Assembly: GCA_018268085.1 (NCBI GenBank)
Contig: JAFDXE010000002.1
Coordinates: 62,001-126,000, forward strand
Length of the DNA: 64,000 nucleotides
From: Bacteroidota bacterium
GTDB lineage: Bacteria; Bacteroidota; Bacteroidia; Chitinophagales; Chitinophagaceae
Reading direction: 5' to 3'
Made by a program: the position numbers and the translations under genes. The notes beneath the pieces were generated by a model. The model had not been told where the DNA came from and ran no database searches. It saw nothing but the letters and a program-made list of their open reading frames with translations. Below, one piece after another: positions 1 to 7,870 of the stretch. The stretch's first letter is position 1. The number at the start of each line of letters is the position of its first letter.

Positions 1-1540
1 GAACGCCTAACTGGAACCCCCATTTTTTTATTTCCCTGCTAAAATTCAGGTAGGCTGCGTTGATGTTTTCATCGTAGGTAAAACGATTCGTTTTCCGGAT
101 GTCAATTGTTTTTAAATCATCTATCACATTATAATAATCAGCGGTATTATTGGTGGTAACATAGCTGAATTTAAGCCCTGCATCCATTTTTATTTTCTTG
201 GCAATTGTTTGTGTATAGTCGGTTTTAACTGAGTAAATTTTTAGCGTTGCAGGCAATTCTCCAAGCAAACGATCGCTGTATCGTTGTGTAAAGTCTGCAT
301 TATAAATTACATTATCAAACTGCTGATCTTTATCTGAACTGTATTGAAGAAAATCAACATCAGCAGTGATTTGCCTGCCGGTTGAATCAAAATTATGAAT
401 GAAGTTCAGGTTGATTGCAGCATTTTTCCATTTGCTGTCTTCTGAGTTTGTAGCAGTAACTATAGAATCAAGAATTCCGGCGCTGCTGCGTGGATAAGAA
501 AAGCTGTTGCCTTTCTGCACCCTCGGTGTGGTATAACCGGTTAATACTATACCGAATGTAGTTTTCTTACTGGCGTAATAATCCATTCCCAGCTTTGCAT
601 TAAAATTGTAGTTCTCCCTTTTGTCGGTAGTATTCTGGGAGAATATTGCTTTTACGGAATTATCTTCGTTTAGGTATATCCGTGAGATATCCAGGTGCCG
701 GTCGTTTTTCCTGTAATTAGCGCTTACCGTACTATACAGGTTAAATTTCCCGTTCCTGTAATTCAGGTTGAAGCTGTTATTTGTTTTAGGATAAAAGCCT
801 TGTCCATAGGCCAGGTTAGCCGAACCATTCAATCCCTTCTGTTTGTTCTTTTTTGTTTTGATATTGATCACACCTGAATTGCCCGACGCATCAAATTTTG
901 CCGGTGGGTTGGTCATGATCTCTATCTGTTCGAGATTGGATGACGGAAGGTTGCGAAGAAAATTGGCAAGATCTGCACCACTCAGGTAGCTTGGCTTTCC
1001 ATCGATCATGATGATCACTCCCTGCTTTCCTTTTAAACTGATGTTATCATCTTTATCAATAGAAATACCCGGTGCTTTTTCCAGGGCTTCCATTGCCGAT
1101 GTACCGGTATTGGAGATAAGCGCATCGGGGTTCACTACCGTTTTGTCGATCTTCCTTTCGATAAACTGCTTCTTCGAATGAACCACAACTGCAGCCATTT
1201 CCTTTCCTGCAGGAGCCAATTTCAATAATCCCGTATTAAAAGCAGTGTTGTTGGTCTGGAGGTTTATTGTCTGACTATACACTTTGCTGTGTCCAATGGA
1301 ACTGGCTTCCACAATATATGTTCCGAACGGAACCAGCTCAAAAACGAAATTCCCATCTTTGTCTGTTACGGAAGTTTTAACCAGCGAAGAATCTTTCGAT
1401 TGTAGCAAAAACACCGTTGCGGCATCTATGATTTGCTGGTTACCACCGTCTGTGATCTTTCCGGATATAGTACCGGATGTTTGTGCAAAGCTAATTGCAG
1501 ACTGGCAGGCGAATGCTGCCCCTAATAACATTTTTTTCAT
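1..1540 (-). CDS. TonB-dependent outer-membrane receptor, partial
   Basis: This is the N-terminal ~513 codons of an outer-membrane beta-barrel receptor; the C-terminus lies beyond the window edge. Translation from the ATG at 1540 gives a signal peptide (MKKMLLGAAFACQ..), then a carboxypeptidase-regulatory-like beta-sandwich (about residues 22-95, GKITDGGNQQIIDAATVFL), a plug domain with a typical GTSAMEALEKAPGISID stretch and IMIDGKPSYLSG, then barrel strands rich in aromatic residues. This architecture matches the OMP_b-brl (PF14905-type) TonB-dependent receptors of Bacteroidota, which take up or export substrates across the outer membrane. The substrate cannot be read from the sequence. An operator-like palindrome and a -7 element precede the gene, and no partner gene is visible. 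Confidence 0.85.
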   Translation of the reverse strand, partial: MKKMLLGAAFACQSAISFAQTSGTISGKITDGGNQQIIDAATVFLLQSKDSSLVKTSVTDKDGNFVFELVPFGTYIVEASSIGHSKVYSQTINLQTNNTAFNTGLLKLAPAGKEMAAVVVHSKKQFIERKIDKTVVNPDALISNTGTSAMEALEKAPGISIDKDDNISLKGKQGVIIMIDGKPSYLSGADLANFLRNLPSSNLEQIEIMTNPPAKFDASGNSGVINIKTKKNKQKGLNGSANLAYGQGFYPKTNNSFNLNYRNGKFNLYSTVSANYRKNDRHLDISRIYLNEDNSVKAIFSQNTTDKRENYNFNAKLGMDYYASKKTTFGIVLTGYTTPRVQKGNSFSYPRSSAGILDSIVTATNSEDSKWKNAAINLNFIHNFDSTGRQITADVDFLQYSSDKDQQFDNVIYNADFTQRYSDRLLGELPATLKIYSVKTDYTQTIAKKIKMDAGLKFSYVTTNNTADYYNVIDDLKTIDIRKTNRFTYDENINAAYLNFSREIKKWGFQLGV

Positions 1541-1570
1541 GGCTATACTTTTAAGTAATGTTGGCTATAC

Positions 1571-1596
1571 GTAGTAATTACTACTTAACAAACATA
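1571..1596 (-). promoter_or_regulatory. Putative promoter -7 element with overlapping palindromic operator
   Basis: On the minus strand 1596-1589 reads TATGTTTG, matching the Bacteroidota -7 consensus TAnnTTTG. No good -33 TTG is found at the expected distance. A perfect 14-bp palindrome, GTAGTAATTACTAC (1571-1584), lies just downstream, around the predicted start of transcription and 31 bp before the receptor ATG. Its position suggests a repressor site, but the regulator is unknown. Confidence 0.45.
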
Positions 1597-1691
1597 GGTA
1601 CTTTGTTTAGCATAGTACATTGTTATAAAATAGACGGTAAAATGCTTAGATTACTGGCATCTATTAAGGTTAACTGGCCTGTAGCAACAAA

Positions 1692-1716
1692 AAAGTGGCC
1701 CTGGATCGGCCACTTT
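1692..1716 (-). terminator. Intrinsic terminator of lgt
   Basis: A 9-bp perfect stem (AAAGTGGCC / GGCCACTTT, 7-nt loop) is followed on the minus strand by a run of seven T. It lies 26 bp past the lgt stop codon. Confidence 0.8.
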
Positions 1717-1741
1717 AATAATGATCATTCTGTGTATTTAT

Positions 1742-3067
1742 TTAGTCAGATTTTTTACTTCCGAATTTTGCAAATACCGCTAACAGCAATCCAAGCAAAA
1801 CAAGTCCCAGTGCGATAATTTCAGCCTGTGTAAGTTGTAAGCCTGCAATTTGGTATAATTTATTTACCCGTATGGTTTCCACGGCGAATCTTTCCAAACC
1901 ATTCAGCACCAGGTAAATGGCAAACATCATCCAGGGCGTTACGATTGAGCGACGAATGCCCCACAGGAAAAGAAAAATCAATGAACAAATGATGGTTTCG
2001 TATAAAGGAGTAGGGAAAACCGGCAAGGGCAACACCCGGTTGTGTTCTTCCGAATTTCCGGGAATGAGGATACCATCTTTATTTACATTCTGCGGATAGG
2101 CGTAAGCAAAAAACCAGTTTGGTAAAAATGAAGGGCCAAGCAGGTGTTTATGGGGTACAGTTTCGAGAGAGGAATAGGTTCTGTCGGTAACAAACGACAT
2201 TTTATTGGAACTATCCGCCACTTTTCCTTCCAGGAAATAACTGGCATTCTTTTGCAATTGCCGATCAAATTCGCCGGGCTTCGCTACAGAAATTTTACCT
2301 TGCTCATCGCTTATATAGGCACTGTTATAAATGCCCCAATCGCCATCACCCGACACCTGGCAACCGATCCGTCCTACGGCATAAGCAATCATCAACGCAG
2401 GTGCAGCCGCATCCACTAAATGTTTAATTTTTATTCCTTTTTTATATGCAAACCAACATATTGCGATAGCTGCAATTATTAATCCTCCGTAAAAAGTTAA
2501 CCCGGTTGGTGAAAATATTCGTTCTATGGGATGGGCTATAAAATCATCCCAGTTTTCAAAATTATCGAACAATTTTGCGCCCAGGATACCGAACACCAGC
2601 CCCAGGATTATGATATCTCCCACCCTGTCGTGCGGCCAGATCCTGACCATACGTTTCTCCGGTTCCTTTAACTTTTGTTTGTTCTTATCCCACCACTTCA
2701 AACCTGCCAGTAGTATGGCCAATGCGATACCGCCCGGGATGCTCCCTTCCGATGAAAAGATATATTCCTGTGCAGACAGGCCCGCCGGTTTACTGAAAAA
2801 CAATCCAAACAATTTATATCCGAAAAGAAATCCTGCAAAAGCATTGAGCAGTAATTCCATGGCTGTTGCCGGTTGACCAACGATGATCATTTCTTCCCTT
2901 GGCAATAGTAATCCTTGTTTTTCTTTTCTTTTCAATTCAGATGACAGCGCCAGTGCTGCTGCGATGAATGCAATAGCAACGAACAATCCAAATGTATTTA
3001 AAAAGGAAAGCGCCGGCCACTCTACACCAAACCAGTCTTTAAAAACGTAATATAAATTGGGATACAT
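1742..3067 (-). CDS. lgt: Prolipoprotein diacylglyceryl transferase
   Basis: Lgt transfers a diacylglyceryl group from phosphatidylglycerol to the lipobox cysteine of prolipoproteins in the inner membrane, the first step of lipoprotein maturation. The 441-residue protein has about seven hydrophobic segments. It carries the family signature around residues 232-245 (GRIGCQVSGDGDWG), a PTGLTFYGG segment (188-195) and a C-terminal GLERFAVETIRVN. It is far longer than the roughly 290-residue enterobacterial enzyme because of insertions in soluble loops, as is usual for Bacteroidota. The position of the E. coli catalytic His103 is Tyr193 here, and the Asn of the GRIGN motif is Cys236. The gene stands alone, upstream of its own terminator. 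Identity is secure; the residue substitutions appear to be lineage traits. Confidence 0.9.
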   Translation of the reverse strand: MYPNLYYVFKDWFGVEWPALSFLNTFGLFVAIAFIAAALALSSELKRKEKQGLLLPREEMIIVGQPATAMELLLNAFAGFLFGYKLFGLFFSKPAGLSAQEYIFSSEGSIPGGIALAILLAGLKWWDKNKQKLKEPEKRMVRIWPHDRVGDIIILGLVFGILGAKLFDNFENWDDFIAHPIERIFSPTGLTFYGGLIIAAIAICWFAYKKGIKIKHLVDAAAPALMIAYAVGRIGCQVSGDGDWGIYNSAYISDEQGKISVAKPGEFDRQLQKNASYFLEGKVADSSNKMSFVTDRTYSSLETVPHKHLLGPSFLPNWFFAYAYPQNVNKDGILIPGNSEEHNRVLPLPVFPTPLYETIICSLIFLFLWGIRRSIVTPWMMFAIYLVLNGLERFAVETIRVNKLYQIAGLQLTQAEIIALGLVLLGLLLAVFAKFGSKKSD

Positions 3068-3125
3068 TTTCTGGGTTTAAGTATGCAATAAGAACTGCAA
3101 TATATTCTATACTTTGGTCAATAAA

Positions 3126-3160
3126 AAATCCTCCTGCAAGTGAAACCGGCAGGAGGATTT
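3126..3160 (-). terminator. Intrinsic terminator of the bacilliredoxin gene
   Basis: A 12-bp perfect inverted repeat (AAATCCTCCTGC / GCAGGAGGATTT, 11-nt loop) lies 15 bp beyond the stop codon, followed on the minus strand by a T-rich stretch. Confidence 0.8.
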
Positions 3161-3174
3161 AAGTATTGTGAAGA

Positions 3175-3591
3175 TTAATTGCAATGCATTTCAAAAGCAC
3201 TCACCAGGTTATCAGCAATCATACGGGCACTTCTTCCTTCAATATTGTGGCGCTCGATCATGTGTACCAGTTTGCCATCTTTAAACAATGCAATGGCTGG
3301 CGAAGATGGAGGATAGGGCAACAAATGTTCCCTTACTTTATTCACAGCTTCAATATCAAAACCGGCAAAACTTGTAGTAAGATTGTCGGGTTTTTTTCCT
3401 GCAGATTGTACGGCCATGATTGTTCCCGGACGGGCAGTTCCTGCGCTGCATCCGCAAACAGAATTGATCATAACCAGTGTTGTTCCTTTTTCATTCAATA
3501 CTTTTTCTACATCGGAAGCGGTTAATAATTCAGTGAAACCATTTTCGGTTAGTTCTTCCTTCATAGGGATTACTATTTCTTCTGGATACAT
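3175..3591 (-). CDS. BrxA/BrxB family bacilliredoxin
   Basis: This 138-residue cytosolic protein belongs to the YphP/YqiW (BrxA/BrxB) family of thioredoxin-fold proteins. In Bacillus these remove bacillithiol from S-bacillithiolated proteins. The diagnostic CGC active site is at residues 46-48 in the context NSVCGCSAGTARPG, and the C-terminal half has the family's FKDGKLVHMIERH segment. Length equals the family norm. Many Bacteroidota encode these proteins, but whether this organism uses bacillithiol cannot be told from the window. A -7 element (TAATTTTG, 3628-3621) lies 30 bp upstream and a strong terminator follows, so the gene is probably monocistronic. Confidence 0.88.
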   Translation of the reverse strand: MYPEEIVIPMKEELTENGFTELLTASDVEKVLNEKGTTLVMINSVCGCSAGTARPGTIMAVQSAGKKPDNLTTSFAGFDIEAVNKVREHLLPYPPSSPAIALFKDGKLVHMIERHNIEGRSARMIADNLVSAFEMHCN

Positions 3592-3620
3592 ATTGTTGTT
3601 TTTATTTGATGTTTAAAAAG

Positions 3621-3628
3621 CAAAATTA
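3621..3628 (-). promoter_or_regulatory. Putative -7 promoter element of the bacilliredoxin gene
   Basis: The minus strand reads TAATTTTG, an exact match to TAnnTTTG, 30 bp before the ATG. No clear -33 element is visible. Confidence 0.4.
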
Positions 3629-3833
3629 CAACCTTCATTTATATTATCCATTGATATTTTTCAATGTAAATTTTCTCTCTTAACGGAAAAAAAGTCTGCT
3701 AATTTTATATAGTTCAGCCACAATGACGCATATTTTTCACGTTTTTGTAATTATGGCTTTATTAAATGCATTGGATTGCATTTTGATCTTAGCTGCCAAA
3801 CAACAATTTTTAAAATTTAAATTGATACATGCC

Positions 3834-4274
3834 ATGACACTTGTAAAAGTAAACAACCCCGTTTCAAGATCTTTTGATGGATTGATGAAAGATTTCTTCA
3901 CTGAATTCCCGGTTGCATTTGGAAAAACAATGAGAGAAGATGTTCTGCAGTTTCCCCCGGTGAATATTGTAGAGCAACCCAATGCTTACCAGTTGGAACT
4001 GGCTGCACCAGGGTTTGATAAAGCAGATTTTAATGTAAAACTGGAAGACAACCTGCTTACGATCAGTACGGAGAAAAAAGAAGAAAAAACTGAAAATGAT
4101 GCAAAACACATCCGCAAGGAATTCAGTTACAAATCATTCAAACGCAGTTTTACCATTGATGAAAAAATTGATGCTGAAAAGATCAATGCAAAGTATGAAA
4201 ACGGTGTGTTGAAACTGGAATTGCCTAAAAAAGAACTGGCAAAACCATCGGCAAAAGAAATTAATATTCTGTAA
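3834..4274 (+). CDS. Hsp20/alpha-crystallin small heat-shock protein
   Basis: A 146-residue small heat-shock protein, an ATP-independent holdase that binds unfolding proteins in the cytoplasm. The start at 3834 (MTLVKVNNPVSRSFDGLMKDFF) gives the normal family length; the open frame reaches back to 3723, but that extension resembles no Hsp20 N-terminus. The alpha-crystallin domain runs from about residue 43 (PPVNIVEQPNAYQLELAAPGF) to the C-terminal strand with the signature GVLKLELPK. The last residues (KEINIL) provide the hydrophobic IxI-like tail used in oligomer assembly. A terminator follows, so it is a single-gene unit. I see no CIRCE element upstream. Confidence 0.9.
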   Translation: MTLVKVNNPVSRSFDGLMKDFFTEFPVAFGKTMREDVLQFPPVNIVEQPNAYQLELAAPGFDKADFNVKLEDNLLTISTEKKEEKTENDAKHIRKEFSYKSFKRSFTIDEKIDAEKINAKYENGVLKLELPKKELAKPSAKEINIL

Positions 4275-4317
4275 AGAATAAAAGTTCATACAGTTGGTAA
4301 GCTTTTTTGTGAAGCTG

Positions 4318-4345
4318 GCCTCCCTACTCCTGGGGAGGCTTTTTT
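4318..4345 (+). terminator. Intrinsic terminator of the Hsp20 gene
   Basis: GCCTCCC / GGGAGGC stem (7 bp, 8-nt loop) followed by six T. Confidence 0.8.
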
Positions 4346-4399
4346 ATGGTTGCACATGAATTTTGGTAACATTATTGTTTATGGAGAACAAACCATATT

Positions 4400-4735
4400 A
4401 TGAAAAACTCAACCTACATTAACTTCTTCGTGGCTTTCCTTTCAGTTATTTATTTTGCCGGAACCGGCTGTCATAAAAAAACAGTTCCTTCAAATGCCAG
4501 CAGTAAAGTAACGGTAACCAGTAAGGGCGAGCCAACAACTTCAACACCGGTAAAAAAAGTGAAAACACCTGTACCTGCAGTTATTGTTGTAAACGATGAT
4601 ATTGCCCGAAAAACTGTGGACGGGCGTTTATATTACGATTTAAACGGGAAGCGGTACTGGAAAAATTACAAAGACGGTAAATATTATTTGTTCAATAAGA
4701 AAATGTATGATAACCCTGATTTTACACCGAGGTAA
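4400..4735 (+). CDS. Small lipoprotein of unknown function
   Basis: A 111-residue protein with a lipoprotein signal: hydrophobic core, then the lipobox FAGTGC with the predicted lipidated Cys at residue 24. A low-complexity Thr/Pro/Lys/Val linker follows, and then a short Tyr/Lys-rich C-terminal module (DGRLYYDLNGKRYWKNYKDG) that looks like two or three beta strands. I do not recognise the family. It stands alone between the Hsp20 terminator and the convergent arginine decarboxylase gene. The protein probably sits in the outer or inner membrane facing the periplasm. Confidence 0.7.
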   Translation: MKNSTYINFFVAFLSVIYFAGTGCHKKTVPSNASSKVTVTSKGEPTTSTPVKKVKTPVPAVIVVNDDIARKTVDGRLYYDLNGKRYWKNYKDGKYYLFNKKMYDNPDFTPR

Positions 4736-4773
4736 ATTTTTTATTGAATAGTAACATAAACAACACAGTAGCC

Positions 4774-6171
4774 TTATTTATATCCAAGTATTTTCAACAT
4801 ACTTTGCGCTGTTTGTTCTTTTGCATATACCCAATCTACCAGTTTACCATTTTTATCATGACCAATGATCACGTGTTGCGGCGATGGGATCATGCAATGT
4901 TTGATACCACCATAGCCACTGATCTGGTCTTGGTAAGCGCCGGTATGAAAAAAGCCGATGTACAGCGGTTCACCATCATCTACTTTAGGAAGGAATACTT
5001 CGTTGATATGCTCTTCTGAATCGTAGTAATCATGACTATCGCAGGTAATTCCACCTAACACTACTCGCTGGTATTCATTTTTCCATTTGTTGATGGGAAG
5101 CATGAGGAATTTTTCGCCAATGCCCCAGGTATCGGGTAAAGTGGTAATGAAAGATGAATCAATCATGTACCAGATCTCTTTATCATTCTGACGTTTTTCT
5201 CCGATCACGCTATAGATATGCGCCATACTCTCCCCTACCGTATAACTACCAAATTCTGTAAAGATATTCGGCATAGGCACTTTATTCCTCGAACAGGCAG
5301 CTTTAATATTCCTAACAATTTCATTGATCATAAACTGGTAATCGTATTCGAATGCCAGCGAATGCTTAATCGGGAAACCGCCACCAATGTTTATAGAATC
5401 CAATTCGGGACAGATCTTTTTTAACTGGCAATACAGGTTGATCACCTTATTCAATTCACTCCAGTAGTAGATATCGTCTTTAATTCCTTTGTTCAAAAAT
5501 ATATGCAACATCTTTAACTGGAAACGATGTTCATTTCCTTCGATCTTATCTACATAAAACTCAAGAATGTCTTTTGCTCTTATGCCCAGTCTTGAAGTAT
5601 AAAATGGGAAATTCGGTTCTTCATCTGCTGCTACCCGTATTCCCAGGTTAAAGGGAACTTTTACAGCTTTCACATAGGCCCTTAATTCATCCGTATTGTC
5701 TAAAACAGGAATTACATTTTTAAAACCGCTGTTGATCAATCCGGCAATCCTGTTGGTGTAAGATTTTTGTTTGTAACCATTGCACACGATAAAAGTTTCT
5801 TTCGTTATTTTCTTTTTATCGTATAGTTTTTTGATGATATCGATATCGTATGCATAAGAGGTTTCGAGGTGAATGTCATTCTTTAATGCTTCTTCGAGTA
5901 TGAATGAAAAATGCGAACTTTTTGTGCAATAACAGTAATTGTATTTTCCTGTGTACTTGTATTTTTTGAATGCATTGGCAAACATTGCTTTCGCTTTGTT
6001 GATCTGCTTGCCAATTTTAGGCAGGTAACTTATTTTAAGCGGTGTGCCGTACTTATCAATAAGCGCTTTAATATCCTGTCCGTTGTACTGTAAATAATCT
6101 CCTGATAATTTAAAATCTTCCTGTGGGAAATTAAAAGTCTGATCAACGAGGTCGTTATATGTATTGTTCAT
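4774..6171 (-). CDS. speA: Biosynthetic arginine decarboxylase (fold-III PLP enzyme)
   Basis: A 465-residue PLP-dependent decarboxylase of the alanine-racemase-like fold III family, converting arginine to agmatine for polyamine synthesis. The likely Schiff-base lysine is Lys84 (CYCTKSSHF); the phosphate-binding glycine loop is INIGGGFPIKH and the C-terminal catalytic Cys lies in GGITCDSHDYY. It is shorter than the ~650-residue E. coli SpeA and resembles the compact Bacteroidota form. I chose the ATG at 6171 because MNNTYNDLVDQTFNFPQEDF matches the usual N-terminus; an in-frame ATG at 6195 is possible. A -7 element (TATCTTTG) lies at 6242-6235. The assignment to arginine instead of a related diamino acid rests on family resemblance. 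Confidence 0.85.
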   Translation of the reverse strand: MNNTYNDLVDQTFNFPQEDFKLSGDYLQYNGQDIKALIDKYGTPLKISYLPKIGKQINKAKAMFANAFKKYKYTGKYNYCYCTKSSHFSFILEEALKNDIHLETSYAYDIDIIKKLYDKKKITKETFIVCNGYKQKSYTNRIAGLINSGFKNVIPVLDNTDELRAYVKAVKVPFNLGIRVAADEEPNFPFYTSRLGIRAKDILEFYVDKIEGNEHRFQLKMLHIFLNKGIKDDIYYWSELNKVINLYCQLKKICPELDSINIGGGFPIKHSLAFEYDYQFMINEIVRNIKAACSRNKVPMPNIFTEFGSYTVGESMAHIYSVIGEKRQNDKEIWYMIDSSFITTLPDTWGIGEKFLMLPINKWKNEYQRVVLGGITCDSHDYYDSEEHINEVFLPKVDDGEPLYIGFFHTGAYQDQISGYGGIKHCMIPSPQHVIIGHDKNGKLVDWVYAKEQTAQSMLKILGYK

Positions 6172-6234
6172 ACCTACTTCACCGGTGTTGCGCATCTTTC
6201 TTGTAGAAATTAATGGTTAATAATTAAGGGAGAC

Positions 6235-6242
6235 CAAAGATA
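6235..6242 (-). promoter_or_regulatory. Putative -7 promoter element of the arginine decarboxylase gene
   Basis: The minus strand reads TATCTTTG, matching TAnnTTTG. No -33 TTG is seen at the usual spacing. Confidence 0.4.
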
Positions 6243-6274
6243 AACGTTTACACAGGAACCCGGCCTAAAAAAAA

Positions 6275-6299
6275 CCGGATACAAGAAATTTGTATCCGG
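6275..6299 (-). terminator. Intrinsic terminator of rpmI-rplT
   Basis: A 10-bp perfect stem (CCGGATACAA / TTGTATCCGG, 5-nt loop) is followed on the minus strand by eight T. It is 24 bp past the rplT stop. Confidence 0.9.
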
Positions 6300-6322
6300 C
6301 TATCTCAAAGTATAATGGTTGC

Positions 6323-6667
6323 TTATTTAACCGACTGTACCAGTTTGGTAAAAGCAGCAGGCTCATTCATTGCGAGATCAGCCAGTACTTTTCTGTTCAG
6401 GTCAATTTTCTTTTCAGCGAGTTTATTGATGAACTGGCTGTATGTCATTCCTTCAGCTCTTACGGCTGCATTGATACGTGCAATCCATAATGTGCGGTAT
6501 TCACGTTTTTTGTTTTTACGGCCAACATAGCTGTATGTTAACCCTTTTTCCATTACGTTTTTCGCAACGGTATATACATTTTTACGCTTACCATAAAATC
6601 CTTTGGCAGCTTTTAATATTCTTTTGCGGCGGGCCCTGCTGGCTACTGCATTTACTGAACGTGGCAT
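6323..6667 (-). CDS. rplT: 50S ribosomal protein L20
   Basis: A 114-residue basic protein with the L20 N-terminal extension ([30 protein letters not shown]) and globular C-terminus, the normal length for bacterial L20. It binds 23S rRNA and is needed early in large-subunit assembly; in several bacteria it also represses its own operon. It lies 45 bp downstream of rpmI on the same strand and is closed by a strong terminator, so rpmI and rplT form a two-gene operon. Unlike the common order, infC is not directly upstream. Confidence 0.97.
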   Translation of the reverse strand: MPRSVNAVASRARRKRILKAAKGFYGKRKNVYTVAKNVMEKGLTYSYVGRKNKKREYRTLWIARINAAVRAEGMTYSQFINKLAEKKIDLNRKVLADLAMNEPAAFTKLVQSVK

Positions 6668-6712
6668 ATTCTAATTTTTTAAAAGTTAATAGTTGATAAA
6701 TTACGATCCGGC

Positions 6713-6910
6713 TTATTTCATCGCCAATAAGCGTTTTACAAAATGCAGGTTTGAATCTGCAACTACGCCGTCTTTGCGCATCGCACGCTTACGTTTTGTT
6801 GATTTTTTGGTGAGGATGTGACGTTTGAAAGCTTTCTGGAAAGTAATTTTACCGGAACCGGTAACTTTAAAGCGCTTCTTGGCGCTGCTGTTGGTTTTAA
6901 CCTTTGGCAT
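6713..6910 (-). CDS. rpmI: 50S ribosomal protein L35
   Basis: A 65-residue very basic protein with the L35 signature ([22 protein letters not shown], then the [13 protein letters not shown] segment). It is a structural protein of the large ribosomal subunit and the first gene of the rpmI-rplT operon. About 100 bp of hairpin-rich DNA and a -7-like sequence precede it, suggesting that the pair has its own promoter and leader. Confidence 0.97.
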   Translation of the reverse strand: MPKVKTNSSAKKRFKVTGSGKITFQKAFKRHILTKKSTKRKRAMRKDGVVADSNLHFVKRLLAMK

Positions 6911-7024
6911 TATATAACTATTTTTAAGTTACTCCCTGCTGGCGTTTCCGCAACTGCGGAACTCTTATGGAGCCTTACGGGAAATGAATAAAATGAAAGA
7001 TTGCTCTTTCGGGCGGCGAAGGTA
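6911..7024 (-). promoter_or_regulatory. Candidate promoter and structured 5' leader of rpmI-rplT
   Basis: Minus-strand 7024-7017 reads TACCTTCG, one mismatch from TAnnTTTG. Transcription from there would give a leader of about 100 nt. It can form three consecutive hairpins: GAAAG/CTTTC near its start, TTCCGCA/TGCGGAA (6946-6961), and TAACT/AGTTA directly before the ATG. L20 or L35 autoregulation is a plausible role, but no known leader consensus was matched. The rest of the gap, 7025-7274, holds the 5' flank of the divergent DoxX gene and nothing else I recognise. Confidence 0.4.
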
Positions 7025-7274
7025 GGTAAATATTTCTGTTTTATTGCAATTTTATCTGATTATTCAGGAAATTCACAGGCACAAAGTCCATAAAATAGCT
7101 CCAAGCTAAAAGCATCATCGTAGTTCATTCATCTTTTCCTGGTCACCCTAAATAAATTTAAAAAAAGGCTGTTCCCTCAAATTTTGTTAATCTCCCCGGA
7201 TGGCAATATAGAAGTAAGAAAGGTTTCGTAGCAGAGAATTATCTGATTACCTTTTCATTCTAAAAAATATAGCC

Positions 7275-7682
7275 ATGAAAAATTTACATGTAGTTTCCCG
7301 TTTATCTATTTACCTGCTTGCCATCATCTTTTTTAGCTTTGGTATTTTTCATTTTATGCATCCGCACGACCTGCTTGTGTATGTGCCTCAATTTTTGCCG
7401 GGTGGTGTTGCCTGGGTTTACCTCGTTGGTATGGCTTTTATACTTGGCGGCATTTCATTTCTTACCAATACTTGGGTTAAAGCCACCAGTTATATTTTGT
7501 CGCTCCTCCTGATCATTTTTATCCTTACGATACATGTGCCGAATTATATGCACGCCGGGGATAAGGAAATGCGGCAACTGGCTTTTATCAATATCCTTAA
7601 AGATGCCAGCATTGCCTGTTTTGCTTTGCACATTGCTGCCGGGGCACATCACCAGAAATTACACCTGGAAGAAGCGGACTGA
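7275..7682 (+). CDS. DoxX-like family membrane protein
   Basis: A 135-residue integral membrane protein with four predicted helices (about residues 8-28, 44-64, 68-88, 100-122). It has DoxX-like features: an N-terminal FSFGIFHFMHPHDLLVYVP and the second helix after PGG. DoxX-like proteins are small four-helix inner-membrane proteins of largely unknown role, some linked to quinone or redox partners. The gene is oriented against its ribosomal neighbours and sits in the gap between rpmI and infC. Its stop codon abuts a heptanucleotide array. Confidence 0.75.
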   Translation: MKNLHVVSRLSIYLLAIIFFSFGIFHFMHPHDLLVYVPQFLPGGVAWVYLVGMAFILGGISFLTNTWVKATSYILSLLLIIFILTIHVPNYMHAGDKEMRQLAFINILKDASIACFALHIAAGAHHQKLHLEEAD

Positions 7683-7736
7683 ATTAAGAATTATGAATTA
7701 TGAATGCTGAATTGTGAATGTTGAGTGCTGAATTAA
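7681..7736. repeat. GAATNNT heptanucleotide array, left arm
   Basis: Eight head-to-tail 7-bp units begin inside the DoxX stop codon: GAATTAA, GAATTAT, GAATTAT, GAATGCT, GAATTGT, GAATGTT, GAGTGCT, GAATTAA. GAxT is kept in all eight units, while the last three positions vary. The segment 7704-7720 is an inverted repeat (16/17) of 7849-7865 in the right arm. Confidence 0.8.
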
Positions 7737-7842
7737 GGGAAGTTAAGGATGTGCAATGAATTATATTATGGACTACCGTTTGTCTACCTTTCTCTGAAAT
7801 GTAGAATTGTATCAAGAATCTGCCATTGTATAGCCTGCCTTC

Positions 7843-7870
7843 ATTCAGCATTTACAATTCAGCATACAAC
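7843..7870. repeat. GAATNNT heptanucleotide array, inverted right arm
   Basis: Four 7-bp units in the opposite orientation (ATTCAGC, ATTTACA, ATTCAGC, ATACAAC) end exactly at the rluF stop codon. With the left arm they bracket the convergent DoxX/rluF junction. Confidence 0.65.

Noticed and set aside
3723..3833. N-terminal extension of the Hsp20 frame
   Set aside because: The hydrophobic leader does not match any Hsp20; the ATG at 3834 gives the family length.
7681..7736. Heptad array as a CRISPR
   Set aside because: Unit length is 7 bp with no spacers, far below any CRISPR repeat.
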